A DNA stretch of 64,000 nucleotides from Amycolatopsis sp. NBRC 101858 (GTDB lineage: Bacteria > Actinomycetota > Actinomycetes > Mycobacteriales > Pseudonocardiaceae), in assembly GCF_030269325.1 (NCBI RefSeq), contig NZ_BSTD01000001.1, positions 2,186,681-2,250,680 on the forward strand, in the 5' to 3' direction. A program made the translations under genes and the position numbers. The notes beneath the pieces are model-generated. The model was not told the DNA's origin. It was given only the letters and a program-made list of their open reading frames with translations, and searched no databases. Each line of letters begins with the position of its first letter. Position 1 is the first letter of the stretch. This document shows, in pieces, positions 37,360-45,966 of this stretch.

Positions 37360-37755
37360 ATGAGCGAGCCGAAGGACCCCGAGCAGCTGCTGGCGGACGC
37401 CCTTCGCGCGCAAGCCGTCTTCGCCCCGCAAGTCTCTCCGCCGGCGTCGTCGACTTCACCGACGACGCCGACCACACCGGCTCCACCGCCGGAACCGGGG
37501 ACGGACGCGGTCCCGACCAGCGCGATCAACGAGCTGCCGTCGGCGTACGGGCTGCTGTCCGGCGCGAGCGCGGACTCGCTGGAGCGCGAGCGGGCGGCGC
37601 TGGACCCGGTGTCCGAGGCACCCACGGCGTACACCCCGCGTCCCCCGGAGCCGCCTCGCCAGGCCGCGCAGCTGCCCGCGTACTGGATTTTGTTGCTGGC
37701 AGTGCTGCTGGGGCTCGCCGCGGGGTCCGTGGTGGGCCTGCTCACGCTGGTCTGA
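37360..37755 (+). CDS. Pro-rich protein with C-terminal membrane anchor
   Basis: Unrecognised 131-residue protein. Residues 22-52 are rich in Pro, Thr and Ser, residues 85-105 are again Pro-rich, and the last 24 residues (YWILLLAVLLGLAAGSVVGLLTLV) make one membrane helix with no charged tail. The predicted topology is an N-terminal cytoplasmic disordered region with a tail anchor. GGCGGAG directly precedes the ATG. It lies 25 bp after nagA and 45 bp before the DedA gene on the same strand, so it may belong to either unit. Confidence 0.65.
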   Translation: MSEPKDPEQLLADALRAQAVFAPQVSPPASSTSPTTPTTPAPPPEPGTDAVPTSAINELPSAYGLLSGASADSLERERAALDPVSEAPTAYTPRPPEPPRQAAQLPAYWILLLAVLLGLAAGSVVGLLTLV

Positions 37756-37800
37756 CCGGGTCTCAGTAACGACTCAGGGTGACCCTGTACCGTTTTTGGG

Positions 37801-38508
37801 GTGATTCTCGCCCAGAGCACGGTCAACACGATGTCCCTGCTGCCGTCATGGCTCGACCCGCAGCACCTGCTGAGCGGCCTGACCACGCCGGTCATCGCGG
37901 TGCTCTGCCTCATCATCTTCATCGAGAGCAGCGTCTTCCCGGTGCTGCCCGGTGACTCCCTGCTGTTCACGGCCGGCCTGTTCATCGCGAACGGCACCCT
38001 CGACGCGCCGTTGTGGCTGGTCTGCGTGCTGGTGACGGTCGCGGCGCTGCTCGGCAACGTGGTCGGGTACTACATCGGCTACTTCGTCGGGCCCAAGCTG
38101 TTCAACCGGCCGGATTCGAAGATCTTCAAGCAGGAGTACGTCCACAAGACGCACGAGTTCCTGGACAAGCACGGCCCGAAGGCGGTCGTGCTGGCCCGGT
38201 TCGTGCCGTTCGTCCGGACGTTCATCACGTGGATCGCGGGCATCGGCCGCATGGACCCGAAGCGCTACTTCACGTACACGGTGATCGGCGGCATCCTGTG
38301 GGCCGCGGGCATCACGGTGCTGGGCTCGCTTCTCGGCGGCGTGTCGTTCATCGCGAACAACGTCGACGCGATCTTCGTCCTGATCGTCCTGATCTCGGTG
38401 GTCCCGATCGTGATCGAGTACCTGAAGGCCCGGCGCGAGAAGAAGGCGGGCGCTTCGGCGGAGACCGATCCCGAGGTCACGCAGCGGATCCCGCGGGTGC
38501 GGGACTGA
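37801..38508 (+). CDS. DedA-family membrane protein
   Basis: A 235-residue VTT/DedA protein; recent work on the family shows roles in flipping undecaprenyl phosphate or phospholipids. Hallmarks are the re-entrant FIESSVFPVLPGDSLLFTAG near 41-60, GYYIGYFVGPKLF near 89, and RFVPFVRTFITWIAGIGRM near 138, which carries the conserved Arg pair. The ribosome-binding site is poor at both GTG 37801 and ATG 37831; with a TACCGT about 10 bases upstream the GTG may be leaderless. Gene order relative to fba is like mycobacteria (Rv0364, from memory). Confidence 0.9.
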   Translation: MILAQSTVNTMSLLPSWLDPQHLLSGLTTPVIAVLCLIIFIESSVFPVLPGDSLLFTAGLFIANGTLDAPLWLVCVLVTVAALLGNVVGYYIGYFVGPKLFNRPDSKIFKQEYVHKTHEFLDKHGPKAVVLARFVPFVRTFITWIAGIGRMDPKRYFTYTVIGGILWAAGITVLGSLLGGVSFIANNVDAIFVLIVLISVVPIVIEYLKARREKKAGASAETDPEVTQRIPRVRD

Positions 38509-38522
38509 GATTTTGCTCGGCG

Positions 38523-38557
38523 AGAAGGGCCCCACCGGTCGGCGGCGGGGCCCTTCT
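38523..38557. terminator. Bidirectional terminator between DedA and FAD oxidase genes
   Basis: Perfect 11-bp stem AGAAGGGCCCC / GGGGCCCTTCT (38523-38533 and 38547-38557) with a 13-base loop that can pair further; TTC-rich on the plus strand. It sits between converging stop codons. Confidence 0.75.
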
Positions 38558-38560
38558 TCG

Positions 38561-39952
38561 TCAGGTCATCGAGAACATCGAGCCCGGGTTGAACAGGTTC
38601 TCCGGGTCCAGCGCCGCCTTGATCTGGCGGTGCACCCGCAGCCCGATCGGCCCGATCTCCCGGGCCAGCCACTCGCGCTTGATCTTGCCGACCCCGTGCT
38701 CCCCGGTCACCGTCCCACCGAGGGACAACCCGACCTCGAGGATCGCGTCGAACGCCTTCTGCGCCCGCGCGAACTCGTCCGCGTCATCCGGCTGGTAGAC
38801 GATCGTCGGGTGCATGTTGCCGTCGCCCGCGTGGCCCACCACCGCGATCCGCAGCCCCACCTCTGAACTGATCTTCTCGCACCCGCGAATGAGCTCCGCG
38901 ATGCGCGTGCGCGACACGCACACGTCGTCCGTCAGCCACTGCCCGTACGTCTCCAGCGCCGTCAGCACCACCCGGCGGGCCTGCAGCAGCATCCGGCCCT
39001 CTTCGAGGTCCTCGGTCGTGTAGGCCAGGTCCGCGCCGCAGTCGGTGCAGATCTGCTCGATCGCCGCCAGCTCACGGCGGGCCACCTCGCCGCCCGAGTC
39101 GGACTGGCCCAGCAGCAGTGCCTGGCAGTCCGAACCCGCGCCCAGGTCGGTCTTCAAGTACGTCTCGGACGCCTTGATCGACGACGCGTCCATGATCTCC
39201 AGTAGGGACGGCACGAGCCCTTCGCGCACGATCCGGGCCACCGCCTCGCCCGCCGCCTCGGTCGTCGTGAAGCCCGCGACGAGCGTCGCCGGGGCCTGGG
39301 GCAGCGGCTTGAGCTGGACCGTCGCCTGCGTGATGACGCCGAGCGTGCCCTCGCTGCCGACGAACAGCCGGGCCAGGTCGTACCCCGCCACGCCCTTCAC
39401 CGTCCGCCGTCCGGTCTTGAGCAGGGACCCGTCGGCCAGCACGACCTCCAGGCCCAGCACCGAGTCCGTCGTGACGCCGTACTTCACGCAGCAGAGGCCG
39501 CCCGCGTTGGTCGAGAGGTTGCCGCCGATCGTGCACCAGTCGTAGCTCGACGGGTCCGGCGGGTAGAACAGCCCGTGCTTCTCGACGGCGTTGCGGAAGT
39601 CCAGGTTGACGACGCCCGGCTGCACGACGGCGAGCCGGTTGCCCGGGTCGATCTCGACGATCTCGTCCAGCTTGGTCAGCGACAGCGTCACGCAGCCGTC
39701 GATGGCGTTCGCGGCGCCGGACAGGCCGCTGCCCGCCCCGCGCGGCACGATCGGCACCCCGGCTTCGGCACACGCCTTGACGACGGCCTGCACCTCCTCG
39801 ACGTTCGCGGGCAGCACGACGGCGAGCGGCCGGCCGGAGGGTGCCAGCGGCATCATGTCGCGCGCGTACGACGCGGTGACGTCGGAGTCGGTGAGCACGG
39901 CGTTCTTGCCGAGCAGGTCGCGGAGCCGGGTGACCAAAGCTTCGTCGCTCAT
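38561..39952 (-). CDS. FAD-linked oxidase, GlcD-like (2-hydroxyacid dehydrogenase)
   Basis: A 463-residue flavoprotein of the PCMH/GlcD family, which oxidises D-lactate, glycolate or similar 2-hydroxyacids. FAD-binding features are VPRGAGSGLSGAANA near 78 and DWCTIGGNLSTNAGGLCCVKYG near 132. C-terminal catalytic motifs are GHAGDGNMHPTI near 378 and the final TGEHGVGKIKREWL near 418. Start ATG 39952 gives the family start MSDEALVTRLRDLLG. No GlcE/GlcF-type iron-sulfur subunits are adjacent, so it likely acts alone. It faces the DedA gene across a terminator. Confidence 0.9.
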   Translation of the reverse strand: MSDEALVTRLRDLLGKNAVLTDSDVTASYARDMMPLAPSGRPLAVVLPANVEEVQAVVKACAEAGVPIVPRGAGSGLSGAANAIDGCVTLSLTKLDEIVEIDPGNRLAVVQPGVVNLDFRNAVEKHGLFYPPDPSSYDWCTIGGNLSTNAGGLCCVKYGVTTDSVLGLEVVLADGSLLKTGRRTVKGVAGYDLARLFVGSEGTLGVITQATVQLKPLPQAPATLVAGFTTTEAAGEAVARIVREGLVPSLLEIMDASSIKASETYLKTDLGAGSDCQALLLGQSDSGGEVARRELAAIEQICTDCGADLAYTTEDLEEGRMLLQARRVVLTALETYGQWLTDDVCVSRTRIAELIRGCEKISSEVGLRIAVVGHAGDGNMHPTIVYQPDDADEFARAQKAFDAILEVGLSLGGTVTGEHGVGKIKREWLAREIGPIGLRVHRQIKAALDPENLFNPGSMFSMT

Positions 39953-40009
39953 GTCGTCATGGTAAGCCCGGTCAGTCCGCACTGCGGAACTTCTATTTCA
40001 AAACCGCCC

Positions 40010-40435
40010 CTACCGGACCAAGCCGAGAACCTTGTCGACGTGGATGGTGAGCAGCACGCGCTGGTCGCTGACCATCGCGTCGCGGTACTCGTCCCAGTCG
40101 GGGTGCTCGCCGGCCGCGCGGCGGTAGTAGTCGACGAGCGCCTCGACGGTCTCGTCGTCCCGCGAAGCGGCCGGCGCCGTGAGCGAAGCGCGGCCCTCCG
40201 CGACGACGTAGCTCCAGCCGTCCTCGCTGCCCACGTGGTAGGTCACCCGCGGGTCGCGGCGCATGTTCTTCGTCTTCGCCCGCGTCTCGGTGATCGACGC
40301 GGTGATCGTGCCCGCCGCCGCGTCGTACAGGTGCGTGATCGTGGACAGCTGGGGCCGCCCGTCGCGGCGGATGGTGGCCAGGACACCGTGGCGGTGGCCG
40401 GCGAGGAAGTCCTTCAGCGCTGTGTCGTCGGTCAT
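40010..40435 (-). CDS. PPOX-class F420-dependent oxidoreductase
   Basis: A 141-residue split-barrel protein of the TIGR03618 type, which binds F420 or FMN. The start MTDDTALKDFLAGHRHGVLATIRRDGRPQLSTITHLYD is diagnostic, and ETRAKTKNMRRDPRVTYHV (near 51) supplies the cofactor phosphate contacts. Substrate unknown. ATG 40435 follows GGTAGGGGT. It is transcribed leftward, 57 bp before the FAD oxidase, and may be cotranscribed with it; to the right it is divergent from the MarR gene at 40622. Confidence 0.86.
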   Translation of the reverse strand: MTDDTALKDFLAGHRHGVLATIRRDGRPQLSTITHLYDAAAGTITASITETRAKTKNMRRDPRVTYHVGSEDGWSYVVAEGRASLTAPAASRDDETVEALVDYYRRAAGEHPDWDEYRDAMVSDQRVLLTIHVDKVLGLVR

Positions 40436-40489
40436 ACCCCTACCAACCCGTGACGGCGTCCCTTGTTCCGAGCAGCCCGGAGGAAATCT

Positions 40490-40589
40490 GCTTGCATACG
40501 GCAACTAAAGTGTGTTCCGACACATCGAGCACACCTGCGCTTGCATAACCGCTAGTGAAGGCACATCCTTGCCTGAGGCAACTAGTTGC
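40490..40589. promoter_or_regulatory. Repeats in the MarR gene promoter region
   Basis: GCTTGCATA occurs at about 40490 and again at about 40539. A perfect 12-bp palindrome GCAACTAGTTGC lies at 40578-40589, 33 bp before the MarR start codon, and GGCAACTA is also present at 40500. MarR proteins usually bind such palindromes in their own promoters. Exact operator limits are unknown. Confidence 0.55.
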
Positions 40590-40621
40590 AGCCGCCAACC
40601 AACGCCGTTGAAGGATCCCTC

Positions 40622-41152
40622 ATGGCACCGAACAGCTCCGCCACTCGGCCCAAAGCCGAACTGGACCTCGCCGACCAGCTCGGGCACGAGCTCGTCCGCC
40701 TGGTCCGCCTGATCAACAAGGCGAAGTCCCAGGTGTCCAAGCAGGGACCGGACGGCATCGAGCGGGCGGCCTACGCGATCCTCTTCACCCTCATCCACGA
40801 GGGCCCGCAGCGCACCAGCCGGCTCGCCGAGTCGCTCCACTCCGAGATCTCCACGATCAGCAGGCAGTCGAGCTCGCTCGTCCAGCACGGCCTGGTCGAG
40901 CGCCAGGCCGACCCCGAAGACGGCCGCGCCTGCCTGCTCGCGCCGACGTCCGAGGGCATGCGGGTGTTCGAAGAGAACCGCAAGCAGCGCAACCAATGGC
41001 TGGCCGACGTGCTCGGGGACTGGACCGACGGGGAAATCCAGACCCTGAACAAGCTCTTCGGCCGACTCAACACAGGTATCGAGAACCATTCTCCACAGCT
41101 GGCCGACGCCCAGGCGTCCGCCGGTGCACCGGCCAAGGGGGCCAACGCATGA
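40622..41152 (+). CDS. MarR-family transcriptional regulator
   Basis: A 176-residue winged-helix repressor. Core: YAILFTLIHEGPQRTSRLAESLHSEISTISRQSSSLVQHGLVERQADPEDGRACLLAPTSEG (about 47-108), with recognition helix and the DxRxxxL-type wing (DPEDGRACLL). First gene of a three-gene operon; its TGA overlaps the ATG of the exporter gene. MarR proteins in this arrangement usually sense the compound that the exporter removes. GAAGGATC stands five bases before ATG 40622; the possible TTG at 40586 lies inside the palindrome and is not preferred. Confidence 0.92.
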   Translation: MAPNSSATRPKAELDLADQLGHELVRLVRLINKAKSQVSKQGPDGIERAAYAILFTLIHEGPQRTSRLAESLHSEISTISRQSSSLVQHGLVERQADPEDGRACLLAPTSEGMRVFEENRKQRNQWLADVLGDWTDGEIQTLNKLFGRLNTGIENHSPQLADAQASAGAPAKGANA

Positions 41153-43755
41153 GTTCCACCACCGAAACGCCGGCACTGCCCGAGGTGGGTCAACCACCCC
41201 GGCTGAGCCACCGCCAGATCGTCACGATCCTGAGCGGCTTGATGTGCGGCATGTTCCTCGCCGCCCTCGACCAGACCATCGTCGGCACGTCGATCGTCAA
41301 GATCGCCAACGACCTGCACGGCTTCGACCTGCAGGCGTGGGCGACCACGGCGTACCTGATCACCTCGACGATCGTCACGCCGATCTACGGCAAGCTCTCC
41401 GACATCTACGGCCGCAAGCCGTTCTACCTGGCCGCGATCACGATCTTCGTCGCCGGCTCGCTGGCTTCGGCCTTCTCGACCTCGATGTACGAGCTGGCCG
41501 CGTTCCGCGCGGTCCAGGGCCTCGGCGCCGGCGGTCTGATGTCGCTGGCCATGACCATCCTCGGCGACATCGTGCCGCCGCGTGAACGGGCGAAGTACCA
41601 GGGTTACATCCTCGCGGTGTTCGGCCTGTCGACCGTGCTCGGCCCGGTGCTGGGCGGGTTCTTCGCGGGCATCGAGCACGCCGGCAGCATCTTCGGCTAC
41701 GACATCCACGGCTGGCGCTGGGTCTTCCTGATCAACGTCCCGATCGGCATCCTCGCCCTGTTCGTCGTCGCGAGGGTCCTGAACGTGCCGCACGAGCGCC
41801 ACGAGCACAAGATCGACTGGTGGGGTGCGCTGACGCTGGTCGTCGCGGTCGTGCCGTTCCTGATCGTCGCCGAGCAGGGCCAGAAGTGGGGCTGGGGTGA
41901 CGGGAAGGCGATCCTCTGCTACGTCATCGGCGGTGTCGGCGTCATCGCGTTCATCCTGGTCGAGCGGCTGATGAAGGAAGCCGCGCTGATCCCGCTGCGA
42001 CTGTTCAAGAACTCGACGTTCACCGTGGCGATCATCGGCGGTGTCATCGTCGGTGTCGCGATGTTCGGCGCGATCACGATGATCCCGCAGTTCATGCAGG
42101 TCGTACAGGGCTACACGCCGACCGAGTCCGGTCTGCTGATGCTGCCGCTGATGGCCGGCATCATGCTCAGCTCGATCGTGTCGGGCCGGCTCACCGGAAA
42201 GACCGGGCGCTACAAGATCTTCCCGATCGTCGGCACCATCCTGATCGCCGGTGGCGCGTTCTTCTTCGCGCAGGTCAAGTACGACTCGCCGCTGTGGCAC
42301 CCGCTGGTCGCGGCCGCCATCATCGGTCTCGGCCTCGGCCAGTGCATGCAGACGCTGATCATCGCGGTGCAGAACGCGGGCCCGCGCAGCGACATGGGCG
42401 TCTCGACCGCGTCGGCGACGTTCTTCCGCCAGATCGGTGGTACCGCGGGTGTCGCGATCTTCCTGACGGTCCTGTTCAACACCCTGATGCCCAACATCAC
42501 GAAGGCGTTCGGCGGTCAGCTGCCGGCCGGCGCCGGCGCGGGCATCGGCAACCTGTCCGAGAACACCAGCGTGATCCAGACCCTGCCGGAGGCGATCAAG
42601 ACGCCGATCCTGATCGGCTTCACCGAGTCGATCACCACGGTGTTCTACATCGCGGGCGCGGTGGCGCTGCTGGCCACGGTGGTGCTGCTGTTCATGAAGG
42701 AGATCCCGCTGACCAACGCGGCCCCGGCCGCGGCGGCCATGGAGGGCGGCGAGGCACTGCTCGAGGCGGACGAACACGACTTCACCGACGAGCCCACCGA
42801 GATCGTCGAGCCGGTCAAGCCGCTCGATCGCGAGCCGGCCCTGGTCGGCGGCGGGAAGCACGCCTTGAGCACCAACGGGCACGGTGACTACCAGGCCGTG
42901 TCGGGCGCGCTGCCGATGCCGATCACGAACTCCGTCGCCGACTCCGAGGTGGACGTCCCGGTCGGCGCGGGTGGCGTGCCGGTCGTCGGGCACGTGCGCC
43001 GTCAGGACGGCAGCCACGTCGCGGGCGCGGCGCTCACCCTGATCGACCAGCGCGGCCGCCAGGTCGCGCGGGCCACCGGCGCTCCGGACGGCAGCTACTC
43101 GGTCCCCAGCCAGGGCCCGGGCGCGTACGTCCTCATCGTGTCGGCCCACGGCCACCAGCCGCAGGCCTCCAGCGTCGTGATCGGCACCGGGCCGGCGACG
43201 GTCGACGTCACGCTCACCGGGTCCGGCGAGCTGACCGGCACCGTGAAGGCCGCGGCGACCGGCTCGCCGCTGCCGAACGTCACGGTGACGCTGACCGACA
43301 GCCGCGGCGAGGTGAACGGCGCGTTCATCACGACCACGGACGGCACGTACGCCTTCGTCGGGGTCGGCGCCGGGGCCTACACCCTGGTCGCCAGCGGCGC
43401 GGGCCACCGGCCCGTCGCGGTGACGCTGACCGTGCCGGACAGCGGCGTGCTGCGCCACGACGTCGAGCTGTCCAGCTCGGTGCAGCTCAGCGGGGTGGCG
43501 CGGACCGAGGGCGACCGGGTCGTCCCGGACGCGCGGATCACCGTGCTCGACGCCGAAGGCAACGTCGCGGCCGTGGCCCGGACCGACGGCGAAGGCCGGT
43601 ACCTGGTGAGCGACCTGCCCGCGGGCGCCTACACCGTGGTCGCGAGCGGCTACCCGCCGGCGACCAGCCAGGTGGAGCTGACCGGCGGCGAAGCCGGTCA
43701 CGACGTCCGGCTGAGCTACGACCAGGCCCTCGACGAGCTGGTCGACCGGTCATGA
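41149..43755 (+). CDS. MFS exporter (DHA2/EmrB-QacA type) with three C-terminal carboxypeptidase-regulatory-like domains
   Basis: Unusually long exporter, 868 residues. Residues 25-525 form a 14-helix DHA2 drug:H+ antiporter, with LDQTIVGTSIVKIANDL near 40, GKLSDIYGRKPFY (A-loop) near 83 and GPVLGGFF (motif C) near 163. After an acidic linker (about 535-605) come three beta-sandwich repeats of the carboxypeptidase-regulatory/Cna-B type at about 612-685, 695-775 and 780-858. Each has the GxVxxxxGxPLxxAxVTLxD ... DGxYxFxxxxxGxYxLxxSxxGH pattern. With 14 helices, the tail should be cytoplasmic. ATGA overlaps at both ends couple it to the MarR and YceI genes. Confidence 0.92.
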   Translation: MSSTTETPALPEVGQPPRLSHRQIVTILSGLMCGMFLAALDQTIVGTSIVKIANDLHGFDLQAWATTAYLITSTIVTPIYGKLSDIYGRKPFYLAAITIFVAGSLASAFSTSMYELAAFRAVQGLGAGGLMSLAMTILGDIVPPRERAKYQGYILAVFGLSTVLGPVLGGFFAGIEHAGSIFGYDIHGWRWVFLINVPIGILALFVVARVLNVPHERHEHKIDWWGALTLVVAVVPFLIVAEQGQKWGWGDGKAILCYVIGGVGVIAFILVERLMKEAALIPLRLFKNSTFTVAIIGGVIVGVAMFGAITMIPQFMQVVQGYTPTESGLLMLPLMAGIMLSSIVSGRLTGKTGRYKIFPIVGTILIAGGAFFFAQVKYDSPLWHPLVAAAIIGLGLGQCMQTLIIAVQNAGPRSDMGVSTASATFFRQIGGTAGVAIFLTVLFNTLMPNITKAFGGQLPAGAGAGIGNLSENTSVIQTLPEAIKTPILIGFTESITTVFYIAGAVALLATVVLLFMKEIPLTNAAPAAAAMEGGEALLEADEHDFTDEPTEIVEPVKPLDREPALVGGGKHALSTNGHGDYQAVSGALPMPITNSVADSEVDVPVGAGGVPVVGHVRRQDGSHVAGAALTLIDQRGRQVARATGAPDGSYSVPSQGPGAYVLIVSAHGHQPQASSVVIGTGPATVDVTLTGSGELTGTVKAAATGSPLPNVTVTLTDSRGEVNGAFITTTDGTYAFVGVGAGAYTLVASGAGHRPVAVTLTVPDSGVLRHDVELSSSVQLSGVARTEGDRVVPDARITVLDAEGNVAAVARTDGEGRYLVSDLPAGAYTVVASGYPPATSQVELTGGEAGHDVRLSYDQALDELVDRS

Positions 43756-44573
43756 CCGGTCTGCGCGCGACCTTCCGCACGGCCGAGGGCTGGGCGGTGG
43801 AGCACGCGGTGCTCACCGTGACCGACCCGGCCGGGCGGCAGGTCGCCCGGCAGGCGGCCGACGTCCGCGGCGACGTCGTCACCGACGCGCTCGCGCCGGG
43901 GACGTACACCGCGGTCGTCACGGCGGCCGGGTACACCCCGGTCGCCCGGATGGCGCAGGTCGCTTCGGACGGTTCGGGCTCGCTCGGCGACGTCGTGCTG
44001 GCCCCGGTCGCCGAGGCGATCGACCTGCCGCCCGCCGGGCCGTGGGTGATCGACCCGATGCACTCGTCGGTGGTCGCGACCGCCCGGCACCTGGGCATCG
44101 CGAGCATCAAGGCGCGGTTCCCGGACGTGTCCGGCCGGATCGAGATCGGCCGCCCGGCCGAGCGGTCGTCGGTGCACGCCGAGATCAAGGCGGCGAGCAT
44201 CGACACGAACATCCGGATGCGCGACGACCACCTGCGCTCGCCGGACTTCCTCGACGTCGACGTCCACCCGGTGATCACGTTCGCGAGCACGGGGATGCGC
44301 CAGCGCGGGGTGGACTCGTGGACGTTGCTGGGCGACCTGACGCTGCACGGCGAGCGCCGCGAGATCGAGCTGGACCTGACGTACGGCGGCTGGGGCCCGG
44401 ACCCGTGGGGTGGCGTGCGCGTGGCGTTCCACGCCGAGACGACGCTGCACCGCAACGACTTCGCGATCAACTACAGCGCGATGGTCCGGGCCGGTGTGGC
44501 GGCGGTCGGCACGGTCGTGAAGATCGAGCTGGACGTCGAAGCCGTCCAGGGCGAGTCGCTGCCGCAGTTCTGA
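43752..44573 (+). CDS. YceI-family protein with N-terminal carboxypeptidase-regulatory-like domain
   Basis: A 273-residue protein. Residues 1-90 repeat the same beta-sandwich seen three times at the end of the exporter encoded upstream (RATFRTAEGWAVEHAVLTVTDPAGRQVARQ...). Residues 95-271 form a YceI lipocalin-like barrel: WVIDPMHSSVVATARHLGIASIKARF, then LRSPDFLDVDVHPVITF, then TLHGERREIELDLTYGG. YceI proteins bind polyisoprenoids or similar amphiphiles. There is no signal peptide, so it should stay in the cytoplasm. ATG overlaps the exporter stop. A terminator follows. Confidence 0.9.
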   Translation: MTGLRATFRTAEGWAVEHAVLTVTDPAGRQVARQAADVRGDVVTDALAPGTYTAVVTAAGYTPVARMAQVASDGSGSLGDVVLAPVAEAIDLPPAGPWVIDPMHSSVVATARHLGIASIKARFPDVSGRIEIGRPAERSSVHAEIKAASIDTNIRMRDDHLRSPDFLDVDVHPVITFASTGMRQRGVDSWTLLGDLTLHGERREIELDLTYGGWGPDPWGGVRVAFHAETTLHRNDFAINYSAMVRAGVAAVGTVVKIELDVEAVQGESLPQF

Positions 44574-44587
44574 GGTTTCCGGTTTGG

Positions 44588-44620
44588 GAAGGCCCTCTCA
44601 CCGCTGGTGAGGGGGCCTTC
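44588..44620 (+). terminator. Terminator of the MarR-exporter-YceI operon
   Basis: 15-bp stem with one G-T pair (44588-44602 with 44606-44620), three-base loop, starting 15 bp after the YceI stop codon. Confidence 0.8.
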
Positions 44621-44705
44621 ACCGTTCGTAGAGCCTGAATATCCGGAAGCGCTCGATTCGACCGTTCGCCGTGGGCCGTTCACCTGGGGCACGTAGGCTC
44701 CTTGT

Positions 44706-45374
44706 GTGAACTTCGTGAGCATCGAGGCCGCGGGCGTCGGCGTGAGCTGGCTGGACACCGCCGGTCCGCTGCTCGTCTGGGTGATCGTGCTGAGCTTCGT
44801 GCTGGTCGAATGCGCGCTGATCATCGGGCTGTTCCTGCCCGGTGACTCGCTGCTGTTCGGGGCCGGCGTGGTGCTGGCCCAGCACGGGTCGGACCTCAAC
44901 GCGTGGCTGCTTTCGGGCGCCGCACTGATCGTCGCCGTGTTCGGCAACCAGATCGGCTACTACATCGGGCGCACCAGCGGCACCAAGCTGATCGCCCGCC
45001 GCGACGGCAAGGTCCTGAACCGGCAGGCTCTCGAACGCGCGCAACGGTTCCTGGATCGGCGGGGCTTCTTCGCGATCGTGGCGGCCCGGTGGATCCCGTG
45101 GATCCGCACGCTGGCCCCGCTGATCGCGGGCGCCGCCCGGATGGACCCGCGCCGCTTCATGGCGGCGACGGCTCTCGGCGGCCTGCTGTGGGTGCCGACC
45201 CTGGTGCTGCTCGGCTACTACGGCGCCGGCCTGCTGGACGCGCTGCCGTGGCTGAAGACGGCCGCGCTGTGGATCAGCATCGCGTTCTTCGTGGTCGGGA
45301 CCGGGTACGGCGTGCTGCGCTACCGCCAGGAGATGCGCCGCCCCGTCGAAGAGACGGACGACGCGCGGGCCTGA
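44706..45374 (+). CDS. DedA-family membrane protein (second copy)
   Basis: A 222-residue VTT/DedA protein, a paralogue of the one at 37801. Conserved features are VECALIIGLFLPGDSLLFGAG near 37, GNQIGYYIGRTSG near 80 and RWIPWIRTLAPLIAGAARMDPRRF near 131. It is a membrane protein of the family linked to lipid-carrier scrambling. The GTG start has no ribosome-binding site but a TAGGCT hexamer lies six bases upstream (44694-44699), which would fit leaderless transcription. It stands alone after a terminator and converges with the VOC gene. Confidence 0.9.
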   Translation: MNFVSIEAAGVGVSWLDTAGPLLVWVIVLSFVLVECALIIGLFLPGDSLLFGAGVVLAQHGSDLNAWLLSGAALIVAVFGNQIGYYIGRTSGTKLIARRDGKVLNRQALERAQRFLDRRGFFAIVAARWIPWIRTLAPLIAGAARMDPRRFMAATALGGLLWVPTLVLLGYYGAGLLDALPWLKTAALWISIAFFVVGTGYGVLRYRQEMRRPVEETDDARA

Positions 45375-45377
45375 GCG

Positions 45378-45791
45378 TCAGAGCTCCGGGTCGGCCCAGA
45401 TCTCGAGCTGGATGCCGTCCGGGTCGCGGAACACCACGACCTTCGAGCCTTCGAACGTGCGCGACGGCGCGGCGGGCAGGTACGAGACGCCGAACTCGGC
45501 GAGCCGGCACTCCCATTCGGCCAGCTCGGCGGTCGACCGCACGCGGAACGCGACGTGGTCGAGCCCGGTTCTGCGTTCGTCGAACCCGCGTCTTCCGGTG
45601 TCCGCGTGCTGGACCAGCACCACGGAGAACTCGTCCCCGGCGGACCGGAGCACGACCTTGCGCAGCCCCGTGTCCGGCTCTTCGCGCCGGGTGACCTCCT
45701 CGAGGTCGAGGACGCGGACGTACCAGGGCACGCTGCGGTCCACGTCGGTCACGGTGAGCGCGAGGTGGTGCACGGACATGAGTTTTGCCAT
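45378..45791 (-). CDS. VOC-superfamily (glyoxalase-like) protein
   Basis: A 137-residue vicinal-oxygen-chelate protein. The two beta-alpha-beta modules are visible: VHHLALTVTDVDRSVPWYVRVLDLEEV (near 6) and GLDHVAFRVRSTAELAEWECRLAEFGV (near 76). Metal ligands are the His in HHLAL, the His in LDHVAF and the terminal Glu in GIQLEIWADP. Such proteins act as dioxygenases, isomerases or binding proteins for electrophilic drugs; the substrate is not evident. ATG 45791 gives MAKLMSVHH; an internal ATG at 45779 is an alternative. The 175 bp upstream hold no gene I can support. Confidence 0.85.
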   Translation of the reverse strand: MAKLMSVHHLALTVTDVDRSVPWYVRVLDLEEVTRREEPDTGLRKVVLRSAGDEFSVVLVQHADTGRRGFDERRTGLDHVAFRVRSTAELAEWECRLAEFGVSYLPAAPSRTFEGSKVVVFRDPDGIQLEIWADPEL

Positions 45792-45966
45792 GGCTTTCGA
45801 AGCCGTCCTTTCGCGTGGCGGCTCCCCAGAGTTGCACAGCGTTCGCCCACCGAAACCAGGGTGACCAAGTTCCCGTCCGATCGTGATCTCGCCGTCTCCG
45901 GGCGTCCCAGCAGGCGGACGCCGGTGACTGAAGGTCATTCAAGTGTATCGGAAAGTACCCGAACGG

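Noticed and set aside
40771..43701. 976-codon antisense frame across the MarR and exporter genes
   Set aside because: His/Arg/Asp-rich low-complexity translation typical of the complement of GC-rich genes; the plus-strand genes have clear family motifs.
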